Shown: piece after piece, positions 1 through 9,762 of the stretch
Layout of the letters: each line of letters opens with the position of its first letter
How positions within the stretch are numbered: position 1 is the stretch's first letter
Source: Synaphobranchus kaupii
Taxonomy: Eukaryota; Chordata; Actinopteri; Anguilliformes; Synaphobranchidae
Direction of reading: 5' to 3'
Length of the DNA: 64,000 nt
NCBI GenBank assembly: GCA_029718625.1
Contig: CM056397.1
Span: forward strand, 2,938,590-3,002,589
Made by a program: the position numbers and the translations under genes
The notes under the pieces: generated by a model
Seen by the model: the letters and a program-made list of their open reading frames with translations, nothing else
Told to the model about the DNA's origin: nothing
The model's database searches: none

Positions 1-510
1 ACTTGCACTTGTAACTTAAAATACATTTTGCAGCTTTAAATGGCTGACCATGTGGAAGATCTGTGATTGGCTTTGGGAATATTTGTGGGCTTGGTGTCAG
101 TCAAAGTTATGATAGGGCAACTTCATCAATAGTCGACGTCGATTTTGATGACGGTGAAGCAGATTCGCTGTCCCAATTTTGTTCACGGCTCCTCTCCTCC
201 AAATACTCCCCTCCCTTCCTCCAAATACTTCCGGATAGTAGCGGAGTGGTAGTAGGGGAGTGGAGGTGGGGAGTGAAGAATATTGGGATGCACCCCCAGT
301 GAAAACCTGCAGTGTTTGTCTAAGTTGTGGGATGTAAGAACTGTAAGCTGCCCTGGACAAGGATGTCCGATAAGAATAAATTATAAATAATCGCTCAATA
401 GTAATCTGCATATAATGCATTCTTATGAAATGTGTTTGCAAGTTTGTTGGTGTGGATTTGTGTAAAGAGGATTTGTGCTGTTCCTATGTGTTAGTAGCTG
501 AGATACTCAA
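1..510. other. unassigned sequence
   Basis: No gene or repeat family is recognised here. The short open frames run through low-complexity sequence on both strands and show no known motif. A purine/pyrimidine-biased patch at about 190-270 is the only compositional feature. Confidence 0.5.
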
Positions 511-580
511 AGTGTGTGTGTGATGAGTGTGTGCGTGTGTGTGTGTGTGTTTGTGTGTGTGTGTGAGAGAGAGGGAGAGA
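511..580. repeat. (TG)n/(GA)n microsatellite
   Basis: Alternating TG dinucleotides with single-base interruptions pass into GA repeats at the 3' side. The cysteine/valine-rich open frames crossing it are by-products of the repeat. Confidence 0.9.
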
Positions 581-1039
581 ATATGTTTGTGTTTGGGGGT
601 GTATCAGTATATCAGTGTCCATGGGCTGGTATCTGGCCATAATGTGTGTGCATGTGAATGCAAGTGTGTTAGTATCTGGCAGCATGGGGAGACTGGCAAA
701 TTGTGTAGACTGCATGCCATCTCCCCCACCCCGACATGTGTTAATTCCTGAGGTAGACAGGAAATAAAATATCGTCAGACCTAGGCCCTTACAGGAAATA
801 TAACAAAGTCAACGATAATGATTTTCCAAAAAAAGATCACATCTCAGAGAAACACATATAATTTCAGAGTATGGCCAAATCACATAGAACACTGTACACA
901 ATGTAACTATTATGCCTGAATATAAGTTGTTCTGGACATTTCAACCTGCCAATAAATGCACAGAAAGTAAATGAACAAATATTTTCCATAAGGAAAAAAA
1001 TAAGCTTTAATTGTGAGAAGATACAAGGAAGATTATCTG
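581..1039. other. unassigned sequence
   Basis: AT-rich sequence with no recognised coding or repeat signature. Confidence 0.4.
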
Positions 1040-1262
1040 TAATTGACCCATTGCCCTATATGGCAATGAAGTGTGGGGTCAAGATTTTTCTCAATGGAAC
1101 AAACACCCAACTGAAACCCTGCATGCAGAGTTTTGTAAGAACATCAGTACAATGGAAAACTACAAACAATGGATGCAGGGCAGAATTAGGCAAATACCCA
1201 CTACTAATGAAAGCTTTAAAAGGGGCAGTAAAATTTGGAATCATCTAAAAAAAACAGCAACC
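1040..1262 (+). pseudogene. LINE reverse-transcriptase C-terminal fragment
   Basis: Read across frames, this encodes the tail of a non-LTR retrotransposon ORF2. One frame gives SQWNKHPTETLHAEFCKN and an adjacent frame gives CRAELGKYPLLMKALKGAVKF, followed by a return to the first frame with WNHLKK. This order (ETLHAEFCK, CRAELG-YPL, KFWNHL) matches the region after the polymerase core of fish L2/CR1-like LINEs as I know them. At least two frameshifts are needed, so the copy is dead. No start, catalytic YxDD box or 3' tail is present. The assignment to LINE is fairly secure; the clade is inferred. Confidence 0.65.
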
Positions 1263-1706
1263 CCCCACTCATACCATTTGGCGCCATTGCATTGTGGGGT
1301 GCGAATACTACCTTCCTTCTGTAAAGGATAGTCCAGAGCATCCTTTGTGAAAGGACGGATAAAAGGAATCGTGAAGCTCCTTTCATTCTCAATATAAGAA
1401 ATTTGAACGGTCCTTAGCATGGTTGCCCGGAAACTATTTCCGGTTCATGTGATCTAGAGGATCCTTCCTTGCTCGAATTTGACTATTTGAATGCAGCCAA
1501 TGTTTACAACTTCGATGAGAGGATGAAGTGGAACTATCCTTCTGGTCACGAAAAGAGAAAAAAAAACACCCTGAGAGTGAATTGCGGGAACAGCAATCAG
1601 GTAAACTTGTGTTCCCTCCTCTCCTAGTTTGATGTCAGCAAATAACGTTAAGTTGATGTGCTAGCTTGCAGTGCATCTCTCTCTAGTCGGTCTTGCTAAC
1701 CTAGCT
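1263..1706. other. unassigned sequence
   Basis: Intervening DNA between two LINE fragments of opposite orientation. No motif recognised. Confidence 0.35.
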
Positions 1707-2013
1707 GGGGAGTGCATCTCTTGGTCTGTCTGTCGGACCAGATGTTCAAATGTTTTCATAAACACAGAGGTGAGTGCGACCGGTCTGTAGTCGTTCAGGC
1801 AGGAGATTTTGGACTTTTTGGGAACCGGGATGATGACAGGCTGATTTGAAGCAGGTAGGGACTCTCCATAGGTTCAAAGACTGGTTGAAAATGTCTGTGA
1901 ACACTGGAGCCAGCTCCGTGTTTGAGGGCAGCAGATAACACCATGTGCGGGCCTCGAGCTTTGCGGAGGGTTTGTCTTTTGAAGATGGACCGGACCTCTT
2001 GCTCAGAAATGGC
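1707..2013 (-). pseudogene. LINE reverse-transcriptase finger-domain fragment
   Basis: On the minus strand the fragment reads AISEQEVRSIFKRQTLRKA from 2013 downward, then TELAPVFTDIFNQSL in a second frame, then [19 protein letters not shown] and [14 protein letters not shown] in a third. This is the N-terminal (fingers) part of a non-LTR retrotransposon reverse transcriptase: the pattern [30 protein letters not shown] is characteristic. At least two frameshifts separate the segments and no palm-domain YxDD is seen, so it is a decayed fragment. Its orientation is opposite to the fragment at 1040-1262, so they come from different insertions or a rearranged one. Confidence 0.75.
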
Positions 2014-2794
2014 GGTGGTGGGTGTGGGGGGAGAGGGGCGTGCAGGGTTGGGGGTTGGCTGAGGGGAGGGGAGGGGAGGTGAGAAGTATTGTGAGGACTG
2101 GACTAATTACCAGGCAGCAGAGCCAAAGCTCAGTGTTATATTTTATTATTTTCTACATTTTATATTTTCTACAATTTCTTATTTATGTTAATGTTAATAT
2201 TCACTTATCTTAAGATTCTATAGAAAATATTCTATTCAATAAATATTGTTTGTTTATAACTCATTCTGTTCTGTATAGGTCTACTTATTCTTAGACTGAC
2301 AGATGGAGCAAACTGTTTTAAAGGAGGGAGGACTGTAGTGGGAGCACTGGGGTGTCAGGTGTGACTGTGTGGCAATGGCAAATTTTGCTTAGGGCCCCAG
2401 GAAGGTCAGGAACAGCTCTGCCATTACAAAGCCCAGTAATGCCAAGAGCTGAGCCCAGAGAAGAGCCTCCTCGCTCACTGGTCCTGAGACTCAGTTCACT
2501 AACCCCCACGACCACCAGCTTCATACCAATTTAGGTACTTAGAAACTTCATAGTACTTAAGCCAGATTTATACTTCGTTGAGTGTCGAGTGACAAAATGA
2601 AGGTGTTGCACAATGTTTGGCATTTATACTTCGGGGAAGGTTTTTGCTTACATTTTTAAAAACATGGCGGCACTCTGTAAAATTATTGAGATTACAGAGG
2701 AGGAAGAAATTTTAAATCTAGGCTAGATACCATGTAAATCTAATACTAGATTTTAAATCTTCTGACTTGTTTTTCCGTAGAATTCAATAGGAAA
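2014..2794. other. unassigned sequence with a G-rich start
   Basis: A G-rich patch (about 2015-2090) is followed by AT-rich sequence and a moderately GC-rich stretch at 2340-2530. The 60-70 aa frames on both strands of 2318-2534 have no recognisable domain. The wording around 2560-2650 (two copies of a TTTATACTTC motif) looks like part of a decayed DNA element but ends could not be defined. Confidence 0.35.
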
Positions 2795-2934
2795 AGGAGT
2801 CAAGAGAAACAACCCAATAAGTGATCCATCCATATCTACTGTATATCTGGCAGCAGTGATGGTTTGAGGCTCGTTTGATACCTCAGACCCTTGATGACGT
2901 GCAGCCATTTAGCCAACCATGTTTTTTATACCCA
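2795..2934 (+). repeat. interspersed repeat, family X (partial copy 1)
   Basis: The segment GTGATCCATCCA...TATCTGGCA...GGCTCGTTTGATA...AGCCATTTAGCCA recurs with scattered substitutions at 18420-18530. No transposase motif or boundary was identified, so the class is unknown. Confidence 0.6.
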
Positions 2935-3024
2935 GCATAACCTGTTTACCTGTGGAATGTTCCAAACAGTTGTTTTTTGAACTTCCCAGTCTTTTTTTTG
3001 CCCCTGTCCCAACTTTAAAAAAAA

Positions 3025-3216
3025 AAATTTTTTAGCATTTCTTTTACATACGTATATTATCCAATTATACAGCTGGATATATACTGAAGCAATTCAGGTT
3101 AAGTACCTTGCTCAAGGGTACAACGGCAGCGTCCTACCTGGGAATCGAACCTGCAACTTTTCAGTTACCGGCCAGTTCCTTCACCATTATTCTACAATGC
3201 CGCCCTACAATGATGC
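3025..3216 (-). mobile_element. tRNA-derived SINE-like repeat
   Basis: On the minus strand there is a B-box-like GCAGGTTCGATTCCC (about 3143-3157 in plus coordinates), preceded by a GGCGGCATTGTAGAATAATG head and followed by the CCTTGAGCAAGGTACTTAAC body typical of teleost tRNA-derived SINEs. It sits inside the older DNA transposon, between its CCCAACTTT and GCAGGCATCAAA segments. A poly-A/T run at about 3019-3033 lies at its distal side. No clean target duplication was found. Confidence 0.6.
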
Positions 3217-3332
3217 CCTGCAGGCATCAAATTCGAAATTAGCGTATATTTACAAAAACATTTCATATATTTTCTTTGCACTGTTTTCAATTAAATTTAT
3301 ATGTAAAAGAGAATTTACAAATCACTGCTTTC

Positions 3333-5656
3333 CAGTGGCGGCTGGTGGGTTTCAAAACTGAGGAGGCAGGACAAGGTTTAACTAGGGGGGTCCGGGGGCA
3401 TGGTTCCCCGGAAGAAAATTTTTGGTGTAATCACTCTAAAATGGTTAGTTTTGGTGATTTTTGGGGGGAGGATGCAACTTAATTCTACCATTAGTTCAGA
3501 AACAAATTAAATGTAATACAAGCCAAGTCCTTAAAAGTAAAATAAAATGTAATATAGAAAGTAATGGAATTACATTGCCACTGCAAAAAAGGCCCCAACC
3601 TTTGTTTTTACAGAGCTTAATGCTATGTATGTATCTGTTTATTTGTTAGAACTTTCATACAACATTAACTATTTATAACCTACTTGAAATGTATCTCCAA
3701 TTACTGCTTGGTAGCAGGTACAGCCAGAGATTTTGTAAGTGTTATTGAAAACCTATATAAATTATTTTACTACAACCAATAGCCTAGTAGTCAGGCATTT
3801 ACTGTAAATGTTTTGATAAAGGCCTTTGACCAAACATCAACCAATAAAAGCAGGAGCAGTGGTGAATTGTGTGTGTGGAAATAATTTCCCTGCTTTTATA
3901 CTACCAGACGAAGAGACTCGATATCCTCCTAATAGTCTGATGAATAATCAGCATTGCAACATGTTTCCGATTTGGATGTTACCTTATAAAGTGAACGACA
4001 CACTACGTTTTAGTGCGCGCAGAATAAGCAAGTACGATAGCGTTAGGTCAATTTTGCAAGTTTAACTGAATATATTTTTATTTTGGTTTAATAACAAACT
4101 CACACTCGTTTTCACTTCCAAATTAAAGGTTTATATATAAACTGAACGATAATGTTTAATTTGAGGTAAATTGAACCTGTAACGTTATCTAAATATGCTG
4201 GACTCTATTGTAAAACAGAATGGAGTGGTTCGAAAAAGAAAAATGTGACAAATTATTATACCAATCAGAATGGTGGAAATACAGGTGGCATGACTACAGC
4301 CCTGTTATACCTCTGAGCTACCAGTCCGCTCATCATCACAAACACAGATTGTGCATATCGCCCACACTTGAAACGTCGAAAAATCCAATGAACATCTCCT
4401 GAATTCACTTCCATCAATGTATCGCAATGAATATGACAGCTTGGAGTGACAACTGGTGTCAGTCGTTTCGTCAATTTGCCAAACAAAAAAAAGGAGCAAC
4501 CTCGCGTTTTAATTGTGGTTTTAACTAGTTAGATTATTGTTAAACATGATGGTTAACGTTAACTCTTGCTGGCCAAGTAACGTAAATTAAGTTTAAGTAC
4601 AGCCCTATTTCGTACGGTTCCATTATTTTTTTTTACGCCTGAACGCCAATAGCATCATCAATAACATGCTCTAAGTTAGCTAACGTTATACGAATTCGTA
4701 CCCAAATATTAAGCTTTACCAGTGCACTTACGTGTTCATTGGATTCTGTATGCTGTGTGACAGTAGCCTACAATCCAGATTTTTTATCCATGTCGATGGA
4801 TAAAATATTCCACTGCGTCCGGCACACAGACGAGCAGGCCATAAAGTATCTAGTAAACGTTAGCTAGCTAATAAGGTTGTTAACCGGGCCAGAACTAGCT
4901 AGCCAGCTAGAAAACGTTCACTTAAAAACGTTAGCAATTTAGCTAACGTTAGGCCGCTCGTCCAATTTACCTTTTGCTACCGTTGATCTTACTAAATAAA
5001 AATTATAACTTCACAGAAATGTGTCTAGTTGCGATAAATAAATTTTAAAAAGTTGAATGAAATCATCAAATATTTGAACATTTCACTACAGGTCTGCTAC
5101 TCGTTAGCTCCTTCGTATTCAAAACTCGCTTGACTCTATCACTGAATAATTGGTAGCTACTACTAGCTAGCAACTGGTAGCAACCCAACCACGATATAGT
5201 TCTGTAAACCCAACCGCTTAAAGTCCTGCATTTAATTGACAGTACTATCGTTCAATCCACTATAAGTCACGGCATGACTGTTGTTTTAGGAAACTATGAT
5301 TGGGCTAAAGCGCTGCCTCCCCTCACGTGACTTTTAACTATTAAAATTACTACTGAACTTAAAAAAAAATACATACGTATAACATACGTATAACAGACAG
5401 CGAGCTCCTCTGAGGCAAATTTGAGATTGCCTCCGAGGAGCGTTTACTCCATTTCCCTTTTCAACCGATAGAGTCACTGTTTCTGTCACAATTTAAACCA
5501 AAAATATGATGCTAAATAATCGCCCCCTTCCTCTCACATGTTTTTATTTGTATTTTTTAAATTAATTTTATTGATTACACTTAATTATCATAAGGAGTTT
5601 TTCAAATATATTTTTTATTTTGAGGAGGCAGTGCCTCCCTGGAGGAGCCTCCTCTG
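3333..5656. mobile_element. hAT-superfamily element with 8-bp target duplication
   Basis: The 8-mer CTGCTTTC occurs immediately before (3325-3332) and after (5657-5664) the element, and removing the element rejoins the host repeat cleanly. The ends are imperfect inverted repeats: CAGTGGCGGCTGGTGGG on the left and, reverse-complemented, CAGAGGAGGCTCCTCCA on the right. An 8-bp duplication plus CAG-type ends is diagnostic of hAT. GAGGAGGC-type motifs recur just inside both ends. The 2.3-kb interior is AT-rich with many AACGTTAGCTAGC-like stretches and no transposase motif, so it is probably non-autonomous. The left end of a related copy lies at 11263. Confidence 0.85.
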
Positions 5657-5712
5657 CTGCTTTCTGCTTTTATGTGCATTTTACATACTGTCCCAATTTT
5701 TTTGGAATTGAG

Positions 5713-5879
5713 CTTTGTATAATTATGTTAATTTATTCATATTTTACTAAATATTTGTTTCTGAAACAGATATATAAAATATAAGCTAAATATTTACTTT
5801 TAAAATATTTATTTTTGAAAACAGATCTAACATTTAAATTAAATATTTAGGACATGCTTAGCCTATATATTTTGAGATT
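5713..5879. other. AT-rich spacer
   Basis: Very AT-rich sequence with repeated ATATTTA/AAATATTT motifs; nothing else seen. Confidence 0.4.
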
Positions 5880-6480
5880 TATCCATTTGTAGGGCCAATG
5901 TAACTACAATTCCATACAGTCCACAGGAGGCTCCATGTTGCAAGTGACGTAGAACGTTGTCCCGGTTGTGATTTCCGCACTGTAATGTGATACCACGCAG
6001 CGGAAATGCACGACTGGCAATAAAGTTTATAAAAAGGGCAACACGGCCCCTCTTTTGTTCTGTTGTTGTTCGCTCCACTCGCAAGACCTGCATTGGCTGG
6101 TCTCCCCGTTCCGTGCGGCCTGCTCGCCCGGGGGAAAGAGCCCTCGCTCCGCAGGAAGCATCGGCCGTCGGTGACGCTGACCCAACTGAGCGAGGCGGGC
6201 TCATCTACCCCCGGCGTCGCTAGCACCCGGTGGTCAAGAAGAACCACTAAGTAGACCACGCACCCACTGATCCTGCAGCAGAGCACCGCCGGTGAGTCCC
6301 CTAGAGGCAAGCAGTCTGGAGGATCACACTGTGTATTTTGGGCGAAATTTGGCGACTGGTTCCCTTATTGATTAACCCTACGAACTGCAACCCTGCAAAC
6401 TTGCAATCCTGACAAGGGAAGGAACCAGTTCAAGGGACCCCAGGATCAGGCGGCCGGGTCCCCCTTTCCATCCCTGTGAA
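5880..6480 (+). other. GC-rich LTR- or promoter-like block
   Basis: A GC-rich island stands out from AT-rich flanks. It has a TATA-like TTTATAAAAAGG at about 6028-6039, a GC-rich transcript-leader-like stretch, a GGTGAGTCCCC splice-donor-like site at about 6291-6301, and then TTTGGCGACTGGTTCCC, which is placed like a primer-binding region but does not match a tRNA end I can name. The segment 6353-6434 also contains an inverted pair (ACTGGTTCCCTT / AAGGAACCAGT). Together this resembles a retroviral-type LTR plus leader, but there is no second LTR, no gag or pol, and no target duplication. A host promoter is an alternative. The 143-aa minus-strand frame over it has no known domain. Confidence 0.35.
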
Positions 6481-6588
6481 TGTGCAATCTGAGGGAAGAA
6501 ACAATTCAAAGGACTTGACTCAAGTAAGGCTGTAACACTGGGCATAGCATATCAGTTAGCAAGCGCAACATGTTTGTGACTGTATGTA

Positions 6589-8151
6589 CAGTTGAAGTCG
6601 GAAGTTTACATACACTTAGGTTGAAGTCATTAAAACTCCACAGATTTCATGTTAGCAAACTATAGTGCTGGCAATTCAGTTAGGACATCTACTTTGTGCA
6701 TGACACAAGTAATTTTTCCAACAATTGTTTACAGACAGATTATTTCACTTTTAATTCACTATATCACAATTCCAGTGGGTCAGACGTTTACATACACTAA
6801 GTTGACTGTGCCTTTAAACAGCTTCTGATAGGCTGACATAATAATTGTCATTATTTGAGTCAATTGGAAGTGTACCTGTGGATGTATTTTAAGGCCTACC
6901 TTCAAACTCAGTGCCTCTTTGCTTGACATCATGAGAAAAAGAAAAAGAAATCAAAAGAAATCAGCCAAGGCCTCAGAAAGAAAATTGTGGACCTCCACAA
7001 GGTTCATTCTTGGGAGCAATTTCCAAACGCCTGAAGGTACCACATTCATCTGTACAAATAGTAGTACGCAAGTATAGACACCATGGGACCACGCAGCCGT
7101 CATACCGCTCAGGAAGGAGACGCGTTCTGTCTCCTAGAGATGAACGTGCTTTGGTGCAAAAAGTGCAAACCAATCCCAGAACAACAGCAAAGGACCTTGT
7201 GAAGATGCTGGAGGGCACTGGTACAAAAGTATCTATATCCACAGTAAAACTAGTCCTATATCGACATAACCTGAAAGGCTGCTCAGAAAGGAAGAAGCCA
7301 CTACTCAAAAACCGCCATAAAAAAGCCAGACTACAGTTTTCAACTGCACTGGGGACAAAGATCTTACTTTTTGGAGAAATGTCCTCTGGTCTGATGAAAC
7401 ACAAATTGAACTGTTTGGCCATAATGACCATCAGTATGTTTGGAGGAAAAAGGGTGAGGCTTGCAAGCCGAAGAACACCATCCCAACCGTGAAGCATGGG
7501 GGTGGCAGCATCATGTTGTGGGGGGACTGGTGCACTTCATAAAATAGATGGCATCATGAGGAAGGAAATTTATGTGGATATATTGAAGCAACATCTCAAG
7601 ACATCAGCCAGGAAGTTAAAGCTTGGTCGCAAATGGCTCTTCCAAATGGACAATTACCCAAAGCGTACTTCCAAAATTGTGGCAAAATAGCTTAAGGACA
7701 ACAAAGTCAAGATATTGGAGTGGCCATCACAAAGTCCTGACCTCAATCCAATCAAAAAAAAAAAGCGTGTGCGAGCAAGGAGGCCTACAAACCTGACTCA
7801 GTTACACCAGTTCTGTCAGGAGGAATGGGCCAACATTCCAGCAACTTATTGTGAGAAGCTTGTGGAAGGCTACCCAAAAGTTTGACCCAAGTTAAACAAT
7901 TTAAAGGCAATGCTACCAAATACTAACAGAGTGTATGTAAACTTCTGACCCACTGGGAATGTGATGAAAGAAATAAAAGCTGAACTAAATAATTCTCTCT
8001 TCTATTATCTGACATTTCACATTCATAAAATAAAGTTGTGATCCTAACTGACCTAAGACAGGGAATGTTTACTAGGATTTAATGTCAGGAATTGTGAAAA
8101 ACTGAGTTTAAATGGATTTGGCTAAGGTGTATGTAAACTTTTCGACAACTG
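6589..8151 (+). mobile_element. Sleeping Beauty-type Tc1/mariner element, full length but inactive
   Basis: The element starts with CAGTTGAAGTCGGAAGTTTA at 6589 and ends with the inverted CGACAACTG at 8151, flanked by TA at 6587-6588 and 8152-8153. The inner direct repeat (CCAGTGGGTCAGACGTTTAC) lies near 6772-6791 on the left, and its counterpart (CTTCTGACCCACTGG) near 7940 on the right. This is the IR/DR arrangement of the salmonid-type Tc1 group from which Sleeping Beauty was reconstructed. The 1563-bp length is close to the usual 1.6 kb. A TAATT-rich tail with AATAAA motifs (about 7970-8035) sits before the right repeat. Cis ends look well preserved even though the transposase is broken. 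Confidence 0.95.
6931..7926 (+). pseudogene. Sleeping Beauty-type Tc1 transposase, broken
   Basis: Tc1 transposases are DDE/D cut-and-paste enzymes with a paired-like DNA-binding domain. The ATG at 6931 follows GCTTGACATC as in the family. A small deletion after DLHK shifts the frame. The main readable block (7010-7360) carries GAISKRLKVPHSSVQ of the paired-like domain, the GRRR linker and KKARLQF. A further frameshift precedes WSDETQIELFGHND (first catalytic Asp present). Residues around CFAAG are deleted, leaving WGGTGALHK. QMDNYPKRTSK keeps the second Asp. A stop (TAG) follows VAK, and the third catalytic position reads NPIKKKK instead of NPIENLW, so the Glu is lost. The C-terminus ends at TAA 7924-7926. 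The copy cannot make active enzyme. Confidence 0.93.
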
Positions 8152-8220
8152 TATGTAACTGTGCTATTGAATGTTTTGTTGTAAAAGTTTGTTACCATTT
8201 TTTTTTGGATGGCTCTAAGC

Positions 8221-8425
8221 CAGGGGTGTCCAATCTTATCCGAAAAGGGCCGGTGTGGGTGCAGGTTTTTGCTTTAGCCCAGCAATAAAACACCTGATTC
8301 AACTAGTGAACTAATCATGGGCTTCAATCAAGACCTTGCAAAGTAGAATCAGGTGTCTTAGTGCCGGGCAAAAACAAAAACCTGCACCCACACTGGCCCT
8401 TTTCGGATAAGATTGGACACCCCTG
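8221..8425. mobile_element. hAT MITE (205 bp)
   Basis: Near-perfect terminal inverted repeats of about 50 bp begin CAGGGGTGTCCAATCTTATC on the left and are mirrored on the right. The 8-mer CTCTAAGC flanks both sides (8213-8220 and 8426-8433). Size, ends and duplication fit a non-autonomous hAT element of a type common in fish. Confidence 0.92.
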
Positions 8426-8433
8426 CTCTAAGC

Positions 8434-8731
8434 CATCCACCGTGCTGCATTACATTACGCACATAAAATATCTTGCATGTGATCCATCTTAAATATTAAC
8501 CGGTCATAACACTGCATGCTGATCTCGACGCACACGCACCGATAACCTTACGGTTATCCCTTATGTGCTTGGTACGGTTCATGTGCCATTGTTAACTAGC
8601 TCCATGCTAAAGCTAGTTTCAAAGCTCCCTACATGTTAGTTTCTTTGTTCTCTCTGAACAAATGTCTGAGGCAACCCCCCTCATGCAGAACATGAAAAAC
8701 CACCACATGCTTACGTGCATGTGCGCCCAAT

Positions 8732-8805
<74 letters not shown>

Positions 8806-9064
8806 TTTGTTGTACGTTATAGTAGTGAATCGTGCTTTGCTCTGTTTGGTACTTTATGTTCAATAAACTTTATTACATTTTCCATTCACCTTTTAGCTGA
8901 ATCATTTATAATAATTTGGTATCATCTGAGTACATAATATTGTGATTTTGTTAAGATAATTATTAATGTATAATTTTATTGATAATTGATTGAATTATTA
9001 ATTGAAGTTACCCGTTTTTAGTTAGTATATTCTCTTTTGAGAATAGTATATAAAATTGGGACTG
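8434..9064. repeat. unassigned sequence with (ACGC)n/(AC)n microsatellite
   Basis: A compound microsatellite lies at 8732-8803: ACGC tetramers pass into AC dinucleotides. The rest is AT-rich single-copy-like sequence with no recognised feature. Confidence 0.7.
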
Positions 9065-9068
9065 ATTG

Positions 9069-9118
9069 GGATGGCAGGTATGCCATCCGCCAAGTTACGG
9101 CTTGGCGGGGCATGCCCC
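9069..9118. repeat. three consecutive palindromes at the left tip
   Basis: GGATGGCA-GGTA-TGCCATCC (9069-9088), CGCCAAG-TTACGG-CTTGGCG (9088-9107) and GGGGCATGCCCC (9107-9118) follow one another without a gap. The mirror set lies at 15408-15457. Confidence 0.9.
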
Positions 9119-9488
9119 ATACCTATACAGCACCGAGAGTTTGGCACTTTTCAGGGTTTCCTACAGAAGTAACCACAATTACCATAGACTCTCAGCCCTT
9201 AAAAACATTAAGTTCTGTATGTTCTGACCTCATGTAACCACACAGCATTCAGATACAACTTCATTCACACATCCACACAATAAAGCCCCAAACTTGGGTT
9301 TTTCTCCTTCTTCTTCCTATTTTTCCTGCCAAACTGCCTGCCTCCGTCGCGATGTTATCCAATGGGGAGAATTATTCTTTGAGGGTATGGTCCGTATACC
9401 TGCCCATCAAGCTTATCGCCCAATAAAAACGCTTCATACTAATGTTTTTTAATGTTAATACAGCTAATGGCTTCATGCTTTCTAAGAA

Positions 9489-9559
9489 GCTACTGTGGTT
9501 TAATGGTCAGAGCTGCAGTCTCTCATACAGAGGATTGTGGGTTCGAGCCCAGCAGGGTA
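9489..9559 (+). other. tRNA-like block with A- and B-box motifs
   Basis: GCTACTGTGGTTTAATGG resembles a tRNA acceptor start plus A box, and TGGGTTCGAGCCCA is a good T-arm with a B-box core. The spacing (about 70 bp) fits a tRNA-like unit. Acceptor-stem pairing is imperfect and the anticodon loop is irregular, so this is not called a tRNA gene; a SINE head or tRNA pseudogene is more likely. The counterpart in the other arm is at 14959-15028. Confidence 0.5.
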
Positions 9560-9718
9560 CATGCTTGTTTTCCACAAAAACAATGTGCAGCTGTTAAGTA
9601 CTTTTCATTTATTAGACTGTTATCATTAACACATTAACGTATTTTTATTGCAAAGGCAAAAGAGGTTTCCAATATTAACTGTTCAATGTTTCACTTGTAT
9701 TTCACTTGTACTATATCA

Positions 9719-9762
9719 CACCCTCCCCAAACCGGACGCTCTTGTCTGGTTTGGGGAGGGTG
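9719..9762. repeat. 19-bp-stem hairpin inside the left arm
   Basis: CACCCTCCCCAAACCGGAC pairs with GTCTGGTTTGGGGAGGGTG around a 6-base loop (GCTCTT), with a single G-T wobble. The same 44 bases occur in reverse complement at 14160-14203. Confidence 0.93.

Larger units (their letters stand above)
2935..5712 (+). mobile_element. decayed DNA transposon 3' half, split by two insertions
   Basis: Three pieces join into one familiar teleost repeat: 2940-3024 (ATGTTCCAAACAGTTGTTTT, CCCAGTC, GCCCCTGTCCCAACTTT), 3217-3332 (GCAGGCATCAAATTCGAAATT...TTTACAAATCA) and 5657-5712 (TGTGCATTTTACATACTGTC, CCAATTTTTTTGGAATTGAG). I recognise the order as the 3' part of a widespread fish DNA element ending in a GGAATTGGGGTTTGTA-like terminus. 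It is interrupted by a SINE-like repeat and by a hAT element, giving a three-layer nest in which this is the oldest element. Superfamily is not assigned. Confidence 0.6.

Noticed and set aside
5880..6480. Complete endogenous retroelement
   Set aside because: No second LTR, gag, pol or env-like frames, and the sequence passes into a Tc1 insertion; only an LTR-like block can be suggested.
9489..9559. Functional tRNA gene
   Set aside because: Acceptor and anticodon arms pair poorly and the block sits inside transposon arms in both copies.
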